64,000 nucleotides of DNA, from contig NZ_QXQB01000004.1 in assembly GCF_003605435.1 (NCBI RefSeq), positions 1 through 64,000 of the forward strand. Reading direction: 5' to 3'. The stretch is from Paenibacillus pinisoli (GTDB lineage Bacteria; Bacillota; Bacilli; Paenibacillales; Paenibacillaceae). Position 1 is the stretch's first letter, and every line of letters begins with the position of its first letter. The translations under genes were made by a program, and so were the position numbers. Positions 1 through 9,071 of the stretch are shown piece by piece. The notes beneath the pieces are model-generated. The model was not told the DNA's origin. It was given only the letters and a program-made list of their open reading frames with translations, and did not search any database.

Positions 1-125
1 AGCCCCCCTCAAGATGAGATTTCCCAATTAGTAAGACCCCTTGAAGACGACGAGGTTGATAGGTTCGGGGTGGAAGCACAGCAATGTGTGGAGCTGACGA
101 ATACTAATCGGTCGAGGGCTTATCC
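1..125 (+). rRNA. 23S ribosomal RNA, 3' end (partial)
   Basis: The first 125 bases match the conserved 3' end of bacterial 23S rRNA, including the stretch ending in GAATACTAATCGGTCGAGGG followed by a pyrimidine-rich end. The 5' part lies before the window. The exact 3' end is estimated from the Bacillus pattern. Bases 126-263 are a typical rRNA spacer and contain no 5S rRNA sequence. Confidence 0.93.
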
Positions 126-263
126 TAAAGGAACCCCACAAAGTGACGATATGCTTTGAAGCGTATGCCGATTACTTTGCGTGGACCCCAAAATGCTAAA
201 GAACATGTAAGCACTACTTTCGTATCCAGTTTTCAAGGTACAAGCCTTGTTACATATCCATAT

Positions 264-339
264 TCCCTGATAGCTCAGTTGGTAGAGCACTCGACTGTTA
301 ATCGAGTTGTCACAGGTTCGAGTCCTGTTCGGGGAGCCA
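264..339 (+). tRNA. tRNA-Asn (GTT)
   Basis: A 76-base cloverleaf. The acceptor arm TCCCTGA pairs with TCGGGGA, the anticodon loop holds GTT, the T loop is GGTTCGAGTCC, and CCA is encoded at 337-339. It is the first gene of a seven-tRNA array following the 23S gene. Confidence 0.97.
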
Positions 340-345
340 TTTCCT

Positions 346-433
346 GGAGAAGTACCCAAGTGGCTCAAGGGGACCCTCTGCTAAGGGGTTAGACTGCGTA
401 AGTGGTGCGAGGGTTCGAATCCCTCCTTCTCCG
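346..433 (+). tRNA. tRNA-Ser (GCT)
   Basis: An 88-base class II tRNA. The acceptor arm GGAGAAG pairs with CTTCTCC, the anticodon is GCT and there is a long variable arm. The discriminator G433 is followed by TAC, so the CCA end is not encoded and must be added by nucleotidyltransferase, unlike the other six tRNAs here. Confidence 0.96.
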
Positions 434-456
434 TACGACTTTTATCTACATAGTAA

Positions 457-531
457 GGCCCGTTGGTCAAGGGGTTAAGACACCTCCCTTTCACGGAGGT
501 AACAGGGGTTCGAATCCCCTACGGGTCACCA
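457..531 (+). tRNA. tRNA-Glu (TTC)
   Basis: A 75-base cloverleaf. The acceptor arm GGCCCGT pairs with ACGGGTC, the anticodon is TTC and CCA is encoded at the end. Confidence 0.97.
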
Positions 532-544
532 TTTTCTTCAATGA

Positions 545-621
<77 letters not shown>

Positions 622-642
622 AAATATTTTTTAAACCTACTT

Positions 643-718
<76 letters not shown>

Positions 719-724
719 TTTTTT

Positions 725-799
725 GCGGAAGTGGCTCAGCGGTAGAGCATCGCCTTGCCAAGGCGAGGGTCGCGGGTTCGATTCCCGTCTTCCGCTCCA
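725..799 (+). tRNA. tRNA-Gly (GCC)
   Basis: A 75-base cloverleaf. The acceptor arm GCGGAAG pairs with CTTCCGC, the anticodon is GCC, and CCA is encoded. Confidence 0.97.
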
Positions 800-805
800 T
801 AATGT

Positions 806-882
806 CGGGATGTAGCTCAGCTTGGTAGAGCACCTGGTTTGGGACCAGGGGGTCGCATGTTCAAATCGTGTCATCCCGACCA
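806..882 (+). tRNA. tRNA-Pro (TGG)
   Basis: A 77-base cloverleaf. The acceptor arm CGGGATG pairs with CATCCCG, the anticodon is TGG, and CCA is encoded. It is the last gene of the array. Confidence 0.96.
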
Positions 883-907
883 CTTATTTTAATAATGAAA
901 GTCCACT

Positions 908-932
908 AAAGCCAGGGTATCGGGCTTTTTTT
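908..932 (+). terminator. terminator after the tRNA array
   Basis: AAAGCC and GGGCTTT form a short stem followed by a run of T, 25 bases after tRNA-Pro. The stem is weak, and a stronger hairpin follows at 972. Confidence 0.65.
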
Positions 933-971
933 GTTTGTATAACGAAAATAACCAAATGATCAACGATTTGC

Positions 972-1001
972 AAAAGGAAGCCTCCAAGGCTTCCTTTTTT
1001 T
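972..1001 (+). terminator. strong terminator of the rRNA-tRNA operon
   Basis: An 11-base perfect stem (AAAAGGAAGCC with GGCTTCCTTTT), a four-base loop and a T run. Apart from three hairpins, the stretch 883-1182 holds no gene I can support. Confidence 0.9.
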
Positions 1002-1125
1002 GTAATTTTCTAAATCAGATAGCTTTCACAATCTTACAGCGAACCGTTATCGCTCGTTCAGATGAGGCCACTTCCGTGCTGGGTATGGAGACTGATCGCA
1101 AAATTTTGAGGAATCAAGAATGAAA

Positions 1126-1150
1126 AATGAGGGGCGGTGTGCCCCTCATT
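1126..1150 (-). terminator. terminator of the Gre-like gene
   Basis: A ten-base perfect stem AATGAGGGGC / GCCCCTCATT with a five-base loop. Read on the minus strand it is followed by a T run, so it ends the Gre-like gene at 1183-1644. Confidence 0.85.
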
Positions 1151-1182
1151 AATATTTGGTTAGTTGCTGTTTGAACTCTCCG

Positions 1183-1644
1183 TCAAGGAGCAGCTCTCCG
1201 TGCTTCTTCCGTTCCGTCTTCGCCGTACCATATCCGGTCGATCCGCACCTGGTAGGTATCCATGCTCGTATTCATCGAGACGAGATCACCGCATGAACGC
1301 ATGAGCAGCTGCTCTGCAATGGGCGAATAGAATGAAATACGGTTAATATCGGGTTGAGCTTCTTCAGGGAATACGATGGTAAAGGATTCGCTCATGCCGT
1401 CATCCATATAGGTGACTGTGACGCCGCATCCGATCAGCACAATATCGCCCCATTCATGAGACGGCCGCTCAATAAGCCCTTCAAGCATGCGGGTATACGA
1501 AATAAGCAGCTTCTCCACTTGGGTTCGTCTGCTTCCATAATCGGGGAAATAAGCGGCGAGAAATTGATCTTTCTCATCGCGCAAGGCAATAAGCTGCTTG
1601 GTATACGTATCCTTCAGAGGCTGAAATCCAGACCTATGGTTCAT
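1183..1644 (-). CDS. GreA/GreB C-terminal-domain protein
   Basis: The 153-residue product has two parts. The N-terminal 65 residues look like a helical hairpin. From about residue 70 (IVLIGCGVTVTY) to the end it resembles the FKBP-like C-terminal domain by which Gre factors bind the RNA polymerase secondary channel. The likely role is an RNA polymerase accessory factor. The hairpin tip (around FPDYGSRRTQ) lacks the paired acidic D..E residues that let GreA stimulate transcript cleavage, so it may be a non-cleaving relative of the Rnk or Gfh1 type. The ATG at 1644 is chosen because AGGAGG lies 11 bases upstream; the earlier GTG at 1656 overlaps that ribosome site. A small upstream frame overlaps its start. 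Confidence 0.75.
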   Translation of the reverse strand: MNHRSGFQPLKDTYTKQLIALRDEKDQFLAAYFPDYGSRRTQVEKLLISYTRMLEGLIERPSHEWGDIVLIGCGVTVTYMDDGMSESFTIVFPEEAQPDINRISFYSPIAEQLLMRSCGDLVSMNTSMDTYQVRIDRIWYGEDGTEEARRAAP

Positions 1645-1708
1645 AGTAGATATCACCTCCTATATGCTTGGCACGTGTATGGAAGGTTAAGCGGTTATTG
1701 ATTCTCAT
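1634..1708 (-). CDS. possible 24-residue leader peptide
   Basis: An ATG at 1708 sits 8 bases after a full AAGGAGG ribosome site and opens a 24-codon frame ending in TAG at 1634-1636. The frame runs over the ribosome site of the Gre-like gene and stops 11 bases inside that gene in another frame. This arrangement suits translational coupling or a leader-peptide control. I recognise no similarity in the peptide (begins MRINNRLTFH). It is seen only as an ORF with a good ribosome site; that it is translated is inference. Confidence 0.4.
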   Translation of the reverse strand: MRINNRLTFHTRAKHIGGDIYYEP

Positions 1709-1768
1709 GTCCAAATCCTCCTTGGATAGTAATAGAGGCCATCTGCGAGGGCAGAGGCCTATGTAATC

Positions 1769-1796
1769 AGTGTAGCAAATTAGCACAGGATTACAA
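1769..1796 (-). promoter_or_regulatory. candidate sigma-A promoter for the leader/Gre-like unit
   Basis: On the minus strand TTGTAA and TACACT are separated by 16 bases, each matching four of six consensus positions. It lies about 60 bases upstream of the leader ATG. Confidence 0.35.
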
Positions 1797-1879
1797 CCCT
1801 TTTAGGTGGAAACAGGGGAATAGTACAGGGGAATTCAGGAAATAGTAATCGCAAACACCGATGAGAGGAGAGCAAAACT

Positions 1880-2701
1880 TTGTTCAGGAAGAAAATCATG
1901 AATCTGTCCGCAGCGCTGGCGCTGATTGTGGCGGTAATGGCAGCCCCTGCCGACTTGGAAGCGCAGCCGGGAGTTTTTCATTTTGGATTCAAGAAAAGCG
2001 TTGACGGCAAGCTGCCTTCGATTGACGAGGAGGGCTTTAAGCCGATTATTACGAAGCATGGCGCGCTGTTTCTAGGCGATACGTCGCGCAAAGAGCTTTT
2101 TCTTACCTTCGATAACGGCTATGAGAACGGACTGACCGCCAAGATCCTGGACGTGCTGAAGGAGAAGGGGGTGCCCGCCACTTTTTTCGTCACCGGTCAC
2201 TACATTAAAGACCAGCCGGAGCTGCTGAAACGGATGGCGGCGGAGGGGCATATCATCGGCAACCATTCCTGGAGCCATCCTGATATGACCACGCTATCGG
2301 AAGATGCGATCCGTATCGAGCTGGAGAAGGTGAAGGAACAGGTTCGCGAAGTGACGGGTCAGCAGGAAATGACGTATTTGAGACCGCCGAGAGGCATCTT
2401 TAGTGAAAAGGTGCTGGCTGCGAGCAAAGGCTCGGGCTACACGAGCGTCTTCTGGTCGATCGCGTACAAGGACTGGGATGTCCGGGCGCAGAAGGGCTCG
2501 GCATATGCCTTCCAGCAAGTGACGAAGCAGCTGCATCCGGGGGCAATTCTGCTGCTGCACTCCGTATCGCAAGATAACGCGGATGCGCTTGGCAGCATTA
2601 TTGACGAGGCAAGGGGACAGGGCTATGAGTTCAAGAGCCTCCCTGAACTGACGCAGGCCGCTGAGCCTGCCCCATCCTCAGCGCCTGAAGTTACGCCTTA
2701 A
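1880..2701 (+). CDS. pdaA: PdaA-like polysaccharide deacetylase
   Basis: A 273-residue exported enzyme of the NodB deacetylase family. It has a signal peptide (residues 1-28) and the family motifs: TFDNGYE near residue 77, HSWSHPD, RPPRG and a late LLLHS. The TFDNG variant of motif 1 and the overall length fit PdaA, which removes the N-acetyl group from muramic acid so that muramic-delta-lactam forms in the spore cortex. The start is a TTG at 1880, nine bases after GGAG; the in-frame ATG at 1898 would cut into the signal peptide and lacks a site. A Pro/Ser/Ala-rich tail ends the protein. The PdaA identity is inferred from motifs; another cell-wall deacetylase of this family is possible. Confidence 0.85.
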   Translation: MFRKKIMNLSAALALIVAVMAAPADLEAQPGVFHFGFKKSVDGKLPSIDEEGFKPIITKHGALFLGDTSRKELFLTFDNGYENGLTAKILDVLKEKGVPATFFVTGHYIKDQPELLKRMAAEGHIIGNHSWSHPDMTTLSEDAIRIELEKVKEQVREVTGQQEMTYLRPPRGIFSEKVLAASKGSGYTSVFWSIAYKDWDVRAQKGSAYAFQQVTKQLHPGAILLLHSVSQDNADALGSIIDEARGQGYEFKSLPELTQAAEPAPSSAPEVTP

Positions 2702-2716
2702 TGGATATAATCGTGC

Positions 2717-2747
2717 AAGCCCCCGGCGTTCAAACGCCGGGGGCTTT
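2717..2747. terminator. bidirectional terminator
   Basis: AAGCCCCCGGCGTT and its exact complement with a three-base loop lie between the convergent pdaA-like and yhbH genes and can serve both. Confidence 0.9.
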
Positions 2748-2773
2748 ATGCAGTTTGGAGCGTTCATCCCCAT

Positions 2774-3937
2774 TTATCCGGTTGCGCCTTCGCGCTTGCG
2801 GAAGAACGACTTCAGCGCGTTGTATACCTCGCCTTTTTCTTTGATCACGTAATACATGAAATGCTGAAGGTTGATATGTTTGTAAGCGGACATAAGCGTG
2901 CTGGAGCGGTTGTATTGGTTAACCTCGCCATAGCCGAACAGATTGGACCGCTTGAGCAACTCGCCGATCAGCTTCACGCAGCGCTCGTTGTCGCTGGTCA
3001 GATTGTCTCCGTCGGAGAAGTGGAACGGGTAGATATTGTATAGGCTCGGACTGAATCGGCTGTCGATGATCTCCAGCGCTTTCATGTAAGCCGAGGAGCA
3101 GATCGTTCCCCCGCTCTCGCCGCGCGTAAAAAACTCTTCCTCGCTAACTTCCTTCGCCTCCGTATGATGCGCAATGAACACGATGTCCACCTTCTCATAC
3201 TGATGGCGGAGAAACCGGGTCATCCAGAAGAAGAAGCTGCGGGCTACATACTTCTCGAACGAGCCCATCGACCCCGAGGTGTCCATCATAGCCAGTATGA
3301 CGGCGTTGGACTGCGGCTTCACGATCTCCTCCCAAGTCTTGTAGCGGAGATCATCCGGGCTGATGCCGTGGATGCCGGGCTGCCCGGATGTGGCATTGCG
3401 GCGCAGGTTCTCGATAATGGTCCGCTTCTTGTCGATGTTGGACATAATGCCTTTCTTCCGGATATCGTTGAAGCGAATTTCCTTCGTTTCAAGCTGATCC
3501 TTGTCCTTCTGTTTCAGAAATGGAAGCTCCAGTTCCTCGAAGAGCATCGTCTCCAGCTCCGCCAAAGAAACTTCTGCCTCAATGACATCTTCGCCCGGCT
3601 GGTCGCCGGCGCCTTCCCCTTTGCCGCCTTTTTTGGACGCTTGCGGATCTACCCCGAGTACATCGCCTACCTGGCTGTCCCCGTCGCCTTGGCCGACATG
3701 CTTGTTTTTATTGTAATTATACACAAATCGGTATTCATCCAGGCTCCGAATCGGCACTTTAATGACTTGCTTGCCGTCAGACATGACAATGCTTTCTTCG
3801 GATACGAGATCGGGCAAATTTTGCTTGATGGCCTCGCGTACTTTTTGCTGGTGGCGGGCTTGATCCTGATACCCCTTGCGGTGCAGCGACCAATCCTCGC
3901 GCGAAACAATGAAATTGCCGTTGTCAGCTGGACTCAT
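2774..3937 (-). CDS. yhbH: sporulation protein YhbH (DUF444)
   Basis: The 387-residue product matches the YhbH/UPF0229 family (about 390 residues in Bacillus). It has a basic N-terminal part, a Gly/Asp/Lys-rich linker near residues 80-120, and a C-terminal von Willebrand A-like domain with the metal-binding motif DTSGSMGS. In Bacillus the gene belongs with prkA and spoVR and is needed for normal sporulation; neither partner lies in this window. The ATG at 3937 is chosen because GGAGG lies 10 bases upstream; the open frame extends 17 codons further without a ribosome site. Confidence 0.92.
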   Translation of the reverse strand: MSPADNGNFIVSREDWSLHRKGYQDQARHQQKVREAIKQNLPDLVSEESIVMSDGKQVIKVPIRSLDEYRFVYNYNKNKHVGQGDGDSQVGDVLGVDPQASKKGGKGEGAGDQPGEDVIEAEVSLAELETMLFEELELPFLKQKDKDQLETKEIRFNDIRKKGIMSNIDKKRTIIENLRRNATSGQPGIHGISPDDLRYKTWEEIVKPQSNAVILAMMDTSGSMGSFEKYVARSFFFWMTRFLRHQYEKVDIVFIAHHTEAKEVSEEEFFTRGESGGTICSSAYMKALEIIDSRFSPSLYNIYPFHFSDGDNLTSDNERCVKLIGELLKRSNLFGYGEVNQYNRSSTLMSAYKHINLQHFMYYVIKEKGEVYNALKSFFRKREGATG

Positions 3938-4145
3938 TTTCGGAGCACCTCCCTCGTTTATTTGTTTGTTGTTAATCAATATATTCAAGTGGCGAGCGGT
4001 TATGTGAACGAATTGAGTCCAATTCTATTAATCTGTCAGACAAGCCGCGGCTGCATCCCCCCAAAAACCTAGCTAGGCAGCGCGCCATGGTGATAGAATA
4101 ATAGGAAGGACCGCGGAGGAATGCCGCGGGAGAGGAAGTGATGGA

Positions 4146-5321
4146 ATGAAACTGTTACATACGGCGGATTGGCATTTGGGCAAGCTGATTCACGGTGTTT
4201 ATATGACGGAAGACCAGAGCCATGTGCTGGAGCAATTGTTGGATGCCATTCGGAATGAGAAGCCGGATGCGGTTATTATTGCGGGCGATCTGTATGATCG
4301 TGCGGTGCCGCCGACAGAGGCGGTCGAGCTGCTGGATGAGGTGCTTCGGAGAATTGTCATTGATCTGGATACGCCGGTGCTCGCGATTTCTGGCAATCAC
4401 GACAGCCCTGACCGGATCAGCTTTGGCACGAGCATGATGGAGAGCAGGGGCTTGTATTTGGCCGGACAGCTGCGTGAAGACGGCGATCCCGTCGTGCTTC
4501 GCGATGAATACGGCGAGGTTCACTTTCATCTGGTCCCATATGCGGATCCTGCCCAGATCAGGCATCGCCTTGGCGATGAATCGATTCGGTCGCATGACGA
4601 TGCCATGCGGGCTATTGTAGGCCAGCTGGAGCAGACAATGGACCGTTCAGCGAGACATGTGCTGATTGGACATGCTTTTGTGACGCCGTACGGCGAAACC
4701 GCCGATAATACAAGCGAATCGGAGCGGCCGCTCGCCATTGGCGGCGCGGAGCATGTGAGCGCGGCTCATTTTCGCCAGTTCCACTATGTGGCATTAGGCC
4801 ATCTGCATCAGGCGCATTACGTGCTGCATGAACATATCCGTTACGCGGGTTCCCCGCTGAAATATTCGATATCGGAAGAGAAGCATCACAAGGGTTATCT
4901 GATGGTAGAGCTGGATAAGGACGGCCAAGCGGCTGTGGAGAAAAGAGAACTGACCCCCCTGCGCGACATGAGACGGGTGGAAGCAACCCTGGAGGAGCTG
5001 GAGCAGCATAAGGTGTGCGACGATTACGTCTTCGTGACGCTGTTAAGCGATCATCCCGTCCTGTACCCGATGGAGAAGGTGAGAGCCGTCTATCGCAATG
5101 CGATGCATGTAGAGAGAAGAAACAGGACGGCGGTCGCGGAGTTGGCCGTAACCGGCGAGGCTGCTCATGCTGCTGCTCCAAGGCGCAGCGAGAGCGATCC
5201 GTCAGAGCTCTTCGCCGCCTTCTATGAAGAGGTGAAGGGCATCCCGTTGACGCAGGAGAAGCGCGCGCTGTTCGAGCGGGAGTTTGGAGCGCTCCAGCAA
5301 GCGCTCGGAGGTGAAGCATGA
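4146..5321 (+). CDS. sbcD: exonuclease SbcD (Mre11-type subunit)
   Basis: The 391-residue nuclease subunit of the SbcCD complex, which cuts DNA hairpins and processes double-strand breaks. The Mre11 metal-binding motifs are all visible: D8-W-H10, GD48, GNH85D, a GHAF motif and GHLHQ. It overlaps sbcC by four bases (ATGA), so the two are translationally coupled. A small hairpin (CCGCGG at 4111 and 4124) lies just ahead of the ribosome site GAGAGGAAG. Confidence 0.95.
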   Translation: MKLLHTADWHLGKLIHGVYMTEDQSHVLEQLLDAIRNEKPDAVIIAGDLYDRAVPPTEAVELLDEVLRRIVIDLDTPVLAISGNHDSPDRISFGTSMMESRGLYLAGQLREDGDPVVLRDEYGEVHFHLVPYADPAQIRHRLGDESIRSHDDAMRAIVGQLEQTMDRSARHVLIGHAFVTPYGETADNTSESERPLAIGGAEHVSAAHFRQFHYVALGHLHQAHYVLHEHIRYAGSPLKYSISEEKHHKGYLMVELDKDGQAAVEKRELTPLRDMRRVEATLEELEQHKVCDDYVFVTLLSDHPVLYPMEKVRAVYRNAMHVERRNRTAVAELAVTGEAAHAAAPRRSESDPSELFAAFYEEVKGIPLTQEKRALFEREFGALQQALGGEA

Positions 5322-8300
5322 GGCCGCTGCGGTTAATGATGAAAGCATTCGGCCCTTACCGGGACGAAGAGACCATTGATTTCACAAAGCTTGGCGATCG
5401 CAGGCTGTTCGTTATTTCCGGCAATACAGGAGCGGGGAAAACTTCGATATTTGACGCGATATGCTTTGCGCTCTACGGGACGGCGAGCGGGGAGGACCGA
5501 TCCGATCCCCGAATGCTGCGCAGCCACTTCGCCGACGATGAGACGCATACAGCCGTTGAACTGGATTTCTCCGTAGGGGGAAAGCAATACCGCATATTCC
5601 GCCAAATGAAGCATCGCAAGGGCAGCAACCGTAGCGAGACTGGCGAGAAGACGGAGCTGTATGAGCTGAAGGGCGGCGAGGCCATTCCGGCTGTTGACCG
5701 GTTCATCACCACGGAAGTGAATGCGAGACTGCTCGCCGTTGTCGGCTTGACGAAGGACCAATTCAGCCAGATCGTCATGCTTCCGCAAGGAGAATTCCGC
5801 AAGCTTCTAACGTCCGATACGGACAATAAGGAGGAGATCTTGCGCCGGATATTCCGTACAGAGCTGTACGAGAAGCTGGAGGCGCGATTCCAGCAGCGCA
5901 ATCGGGAGCTGCAAGACCGTCTCAAGGATGCGCGCTCATCGGCATCCGCTCTTATGCGGCAAGCGCAGGAGACGTTCCCTGCCCGCGAGGAGAGCAAGCT
6001 TGCGGATACATTCGCACAAGAGGTCTACAGCACTGCGCAAGTATGGGAGGGCTTGACCGGCGAGGCCGGTTATTATCGGGAGCAGGCCGAGCAAGCCCGT
6101 GAAGGCAAGCAGAGGCTGTCGGCGGAGATGGATGCGAAGCAAGAGCAGCTGAGAAAAGCGCAGGACATCAATGCCAAGCATGATGAGCTGGAAGCGAAGC
6201 GTGTAGAGCTGGCAGCTCTTGCAGAGCAAGAGCCTGCGATGAAGCAGCAGGAGCAGAGGCTGGAGCTTGCGAAGAAGGCGGCATTGCTGCTTCCTTATCA
6301 GGAGCAAGCCGACCAGGCCATACTGGCCAAGCGGAGCAAGCAGGAAGCGCTGGAGAATCGCAAATCGGCGCTCAACACCGCCGAAGGCGAGTGGGAGGCT
6401 GCTGGGGCGGCTCATCGCGAGGAGGCGGACCGTGAGCCTCTGCGCCGAAGCGCCGAGCGCGAGCTTCTCCGGCTTCAGGAGCTTAAGCCTGTCGTGGCCT
6501 CTTTGAGCGAGCAGCAGAAGCGGGTCGATGAATTAACCCGGCTAGAGTCACAAGCAAGAGAAACTTTGACTTTGAACGAACGAGCCATTGTGAAGCTGCG
6601 TGAGCAAAGAACACAGATTCAGACGGAGCTGAAAGCTGCGGATGCGGCTGCCGCCAAGCTCCCAGGCGAGCTGGAGAAGCTGAGAGTGGTGGAGCTGCAA
6701 GGGAAAACGATCAAGCGGCTGCTGGATGTGACGGAGGAGCATGCACGCTGGGGGCAGCTTGAGCAAGAAGGCACTCGTCAATTGGAGAGAGCATTAGCCG
6801 AGCATGAGCGGGCGGAGAGATTGTGGCTGGAGGGGCAGGCAAGCCTGCTTGCCATCCATTTGACGGCAGGCGCGCCATGTCCGGTCTGCGGAAGCACGGA
6901 GCATCCGTCCAAGGCTCATGCAGAAGGCGGCGAGCTTCCCTCGAAGGAGAAGCTGCAGCAATCGAAAGATGCGTTAACCGCGATCCAAAATGAGCTGATT
7001 GCGGCGAAAGCCCAGGCTGCCTCGACTGCCGCTTCCCACTCTGCGCTTGTAGAGGAGCTTGGAGAGCTGGGTATTGTGCTGGAGCCAAGCGGGTCTCCAG
7101 AGCAATTGCGCAGCGCTTTGCGCGACCGCCAGGGCGAGCTTCGTGTCCTATGGCGGCAGCATAAGGAAGCGGCAGATCAATGGCAAGCGGAGGCGAAGCG
7201 CGCCGAGGAAGGGAGAGAGTCGCTGGGAAAAGCGGAGGAGGAGCTTGCCCGGCTGGAGCCGGAGCGAGAGAAGCTTCAGAATTCGCTGCAGGGGCTCGCC
7301 GTGGAGCGATCCGCCGGTCAGGCTTCGCTGGATAAGGAATTGGAGCGGATTCCGGAAGAGCTGAGAAGCCCGAAAGCGCTGGAATCACGGACATTGGAGC
7401 AGGATATCGGGTTCAGACGCATGGAGCAAGCCTGGACGAATGTTCAGGAACGGCTTCAGCGGGCTTCATCTACCTTGTCGGAATGCAAGGCGCATGCCGA
7501 ACAGGCCGCGAACGCGCTGGCGGAAGCGGAAGAGCAGGAGGCCCGTACAGCCAAGAGACTGGAGCGGGAATCGCAGGATGCAGGCTTCTCTTCGCTGGAT
7601 GCCTACCGTTCGGCTCTTATGTCTGAGGCCGAGAGCAGTAGCATTAGCGAATCTATTGAGGCATATCGATCTGCCATTGCTGCGGTAAGAGAGAGGCTCA
7701 CGGCTCTGGAGCAACTATTGGCAGAGGAGCCAAGACGCGATACTGATGAGCTGCTTGCAGCCATTGCGGCGACGAAGGAAAGCTATGAAGCTGCGGTTGG
7801 CCAGGAGAGCCGCTCCCTTCGATATGAAGAAGAGGCGGCCCGGCTTGCCGAGTCGATTAGACGTGCAGGAGAGCAGATGGCAGGGCTGGAGCAGGAGATG
7901 GAGGGCGTGCTTGATCTCTACTCCATGCTTAAGGGGGACAATGCGCTGAAAATGTCCTTCGAGCGCTATATTCTGATCGAATATCTGGACCAGATTCTGA
8001 GTATGGCGAACGCGCGGCTAAAGGAACTGTCTAATGGACAATATGAGCTTCAGCGCAGCGACAGACTGGAGACTCGGGGCAAGCAGAGCGGACTTGGGCT
8101 GGATGTCTACGACGCATATACTGGCCAGCTTCGCGATGTAAAGTCGTTGTCGGGCGGCGAGAAATTTAACGCGTCTCTGTGTCTCGCGCTTGGCATGACG
8201 GATGTCATTCAGTCGCATCAGGGCGGCATCTCGATCGAGATGATGCTGATTGATGAAGGCTTCGGCTCTCTTGACGAGGAGTCGCTGCACAAGGCGGTAG

Positions 8301-8446
8301 CGGCGCTTGTCGACCTGCAGAGAGCAGGCCGCATGATTGGCGTTATCTCGCACGTGGCCGAACTGAAAGAAGCGTTCCCCGCTTGCCTGGAGGTTAGCAA
8401 GTCCAGGGAAGGCTTCAGCCGGACATCCATTCTGTTGAAGCATTAA
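5318..8446 (+). CDS. sbcC: exonuclease SbcC (Rad50-type ATPase)
   Basis: A 1042-residue SMC-like ATPase partnering SbcD. The Walker A motif GNTGAGKTS is near residue 35. Two long coiled coils flank a zinc hook CPVC at 521-524. The C-terminal head has the ABC signature LSGGEK and Walker B LIDEGFGSLD. Length and order are normal for the family. The gene starts inside sbcD and ends just before a terminator shared with the convergent membrane-protein gene. Confidence 0.95.
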   Translation: MRPLRLMMKAFGPYRDEETIDFTKLGDRRLFVISGNTGAGKTSIFDAICFALYGTASGEDRSDPRMLRSHFADDETHTAVELDFSVGGKQYRIFRQMKHRKGSNRSETGEKTELYELKGGEAIPAVDRFITTEVNARLLAVVGLTKDQFSQIVMLPQGEFRKLLTSDTDNKEEILRRIFRTELYEKLEARFQQRNRELQDRLKDARSSASALMRQAQETFPAREESKLADTFAQEVYSTAQVWEGLTGEAGYYREQAEQAREGKQRLSAEMDAKQEQLRKAQDINAKHDELEAKRVELAALAEQEPAMKQQEQRLELAKKAALLLPYQEQADQAILAKRSKQEALENRKSALNTAEGEWEAAGAAHREEADREPLRRSAERELLRLQELKPVVASLSEQQKRVDELTRLESQARETLTLNERAIVKLREQRTQIQTELKAADAAAAKLPGELEKLRVVELQGKTIKRLLDVTEEHARWGQLEQEGTRQLERALAEHERAERLWLEGQASLLAIHLTAGAPCPVCGSTEHPSKAHAEGGELPSKEKLQQSKDALTAIQNELIAAKAQAASTAASHSALVEELGELGIVLEPSGSPEQLRSALRDRQGELRVLWRQHKEAADQWQAEAKRAEEGRESLGKAEEELARLEPEREKLQNSLQGLAVERSAGQASLDKELERIPEELRSPKALESRTLEQDIGFRRMEQAWTNVQERLQRASSTLSECKAHAEQAANALAEAEEQEARTAKRLERESQDAGFSSLDAYRSALMSEAESSSISESIEAYRSAIAAVRERLTALEQLLAEEPRRDTDELLAAIAATKESYEAAVGQESRSLRYEEEAARLAESIRRAGEQMAGLEQEMEGVLDLYSMLKGDNALKMSFERYILIEYLDQILSMANARLKELSNGQYELQRSDRLETRGKQSGLGLDVYDAYTGQLRDVKSLSGGEKFNASLCLALGMTDVIQSHQGGISIEMMLIDEGFGSLDEESLHKAVAALVDLQRAGRMIGVISHVAELKEAFPACLEVSKSREGFSRTSILLKH

Positions 8447-8459
8447 GCAGAAATAGAAG

Positions 8460-8499
8460 AAACCCGCTTGCCGGCCATCAGGGCAGGCGAAGCGGGTTT
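8460..8499. terminator. terminator between convergent genes
   Basis: AAACCCGCTTGCC pairs with GGCGAAGCGGGTTT (one bulged G). It sits between sbcC and the minus-strand membrane-protein gene. Confidence 0.8.
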
Positions 8500-8514
8500 A
8501 TAGGTGAACGGGCT

Positions 8515-9006
8515 TTAGACGGATGCTGCGAGCCCAAGCAAAAACATCAAGAACGAGCCGGCAGTAATAAGCGCGTTCAGCACGATGCCGATAATGCTGA
8601 ATACTTTCTTGCGGTTCTTGAAGCATGCGCCGATAATGCCGAGCACAAGTCCGATAAAGGCAATGCCGATGGACAAAAATATAATAAGGCTTCCGATGAC
8701 CAAGCCTTCGAATCCTGCTCCGTTGCTGTCAATGATGGTTTGCTGCAGCTCTTCCTGCGTGGCGAAGTCCGGTATAGTCGAGAAGCTGGATAAGATTAGG
8801 ATAAAGGATAAGATAAAGGTGAGAAGAGCAACCAGCGCCAGGATAAATGATGCGATGCCGAGTCCGGAATGCTTCTTCACGATCGGCCCCTGGCCGTATG
8901 GAGGCGCGCCTACCGGTGCGAATCCGGTAAAGGGCTGTCCCTGTCCAGGCTGTTGTCCAGGCTGCTGCCCTTGCTGCTGTTCATGCTGATTTTGATTGTC
9001 GTTCAT
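8515..9006 (-). CDS. small membrane protein with Gln/Gly/Pro-rich N-terminus
   Basis: A 163-residue protein of unknown function. The first 50 residues are rich in Q, G and P, with GQQPGQQPGQG-type repeats. Then come a transmembrane segment (about 60-82), an extracytoplasmic loop and two more transmembrane segments. The layout resembles DUF4190-type membrane proteins, but I cannot assign a family firmly. The ATG at 9006 has AAGGGG upstream; the open frame continues 79 codons further without a good start. The gene is divergent from the DUF423 gene. Confidence 0.7.
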   Translation of the reverse strand: MNDNQNQHEQQQGQQPGQQPGQGQPFTGFAPVGAPPYGQGPIVKKHSGLGIASFILALVALLTFILSFILILSSFSTIPDFATQEELQQTIIDSNGAGFEGLVIGSLIIFLSIGIAFIGLVLGIIGACFKNRKKVFSIIGIVLNALITAGSFLMFLLGLAASV

Positions 9007-9071
9007 TCTTATGTAGTCCCCTTCCAAGAGTTTGGTAAAATTATACACAATAAAGAGAGGATTGAAAACCG

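Noticed and set aside
935..1123. 62-codon plus-strand ORF after the tRNA array
   Set aside because: It runs through the strong terminator at 972-1001, has no ribosome site and no recognisable protein pattern.
4111..4129. CCGCGG hairpin before sbcD as a regulator
   Set aside because: Only six base pairs, made of a self-complementary hexamer; too weak to claim control.
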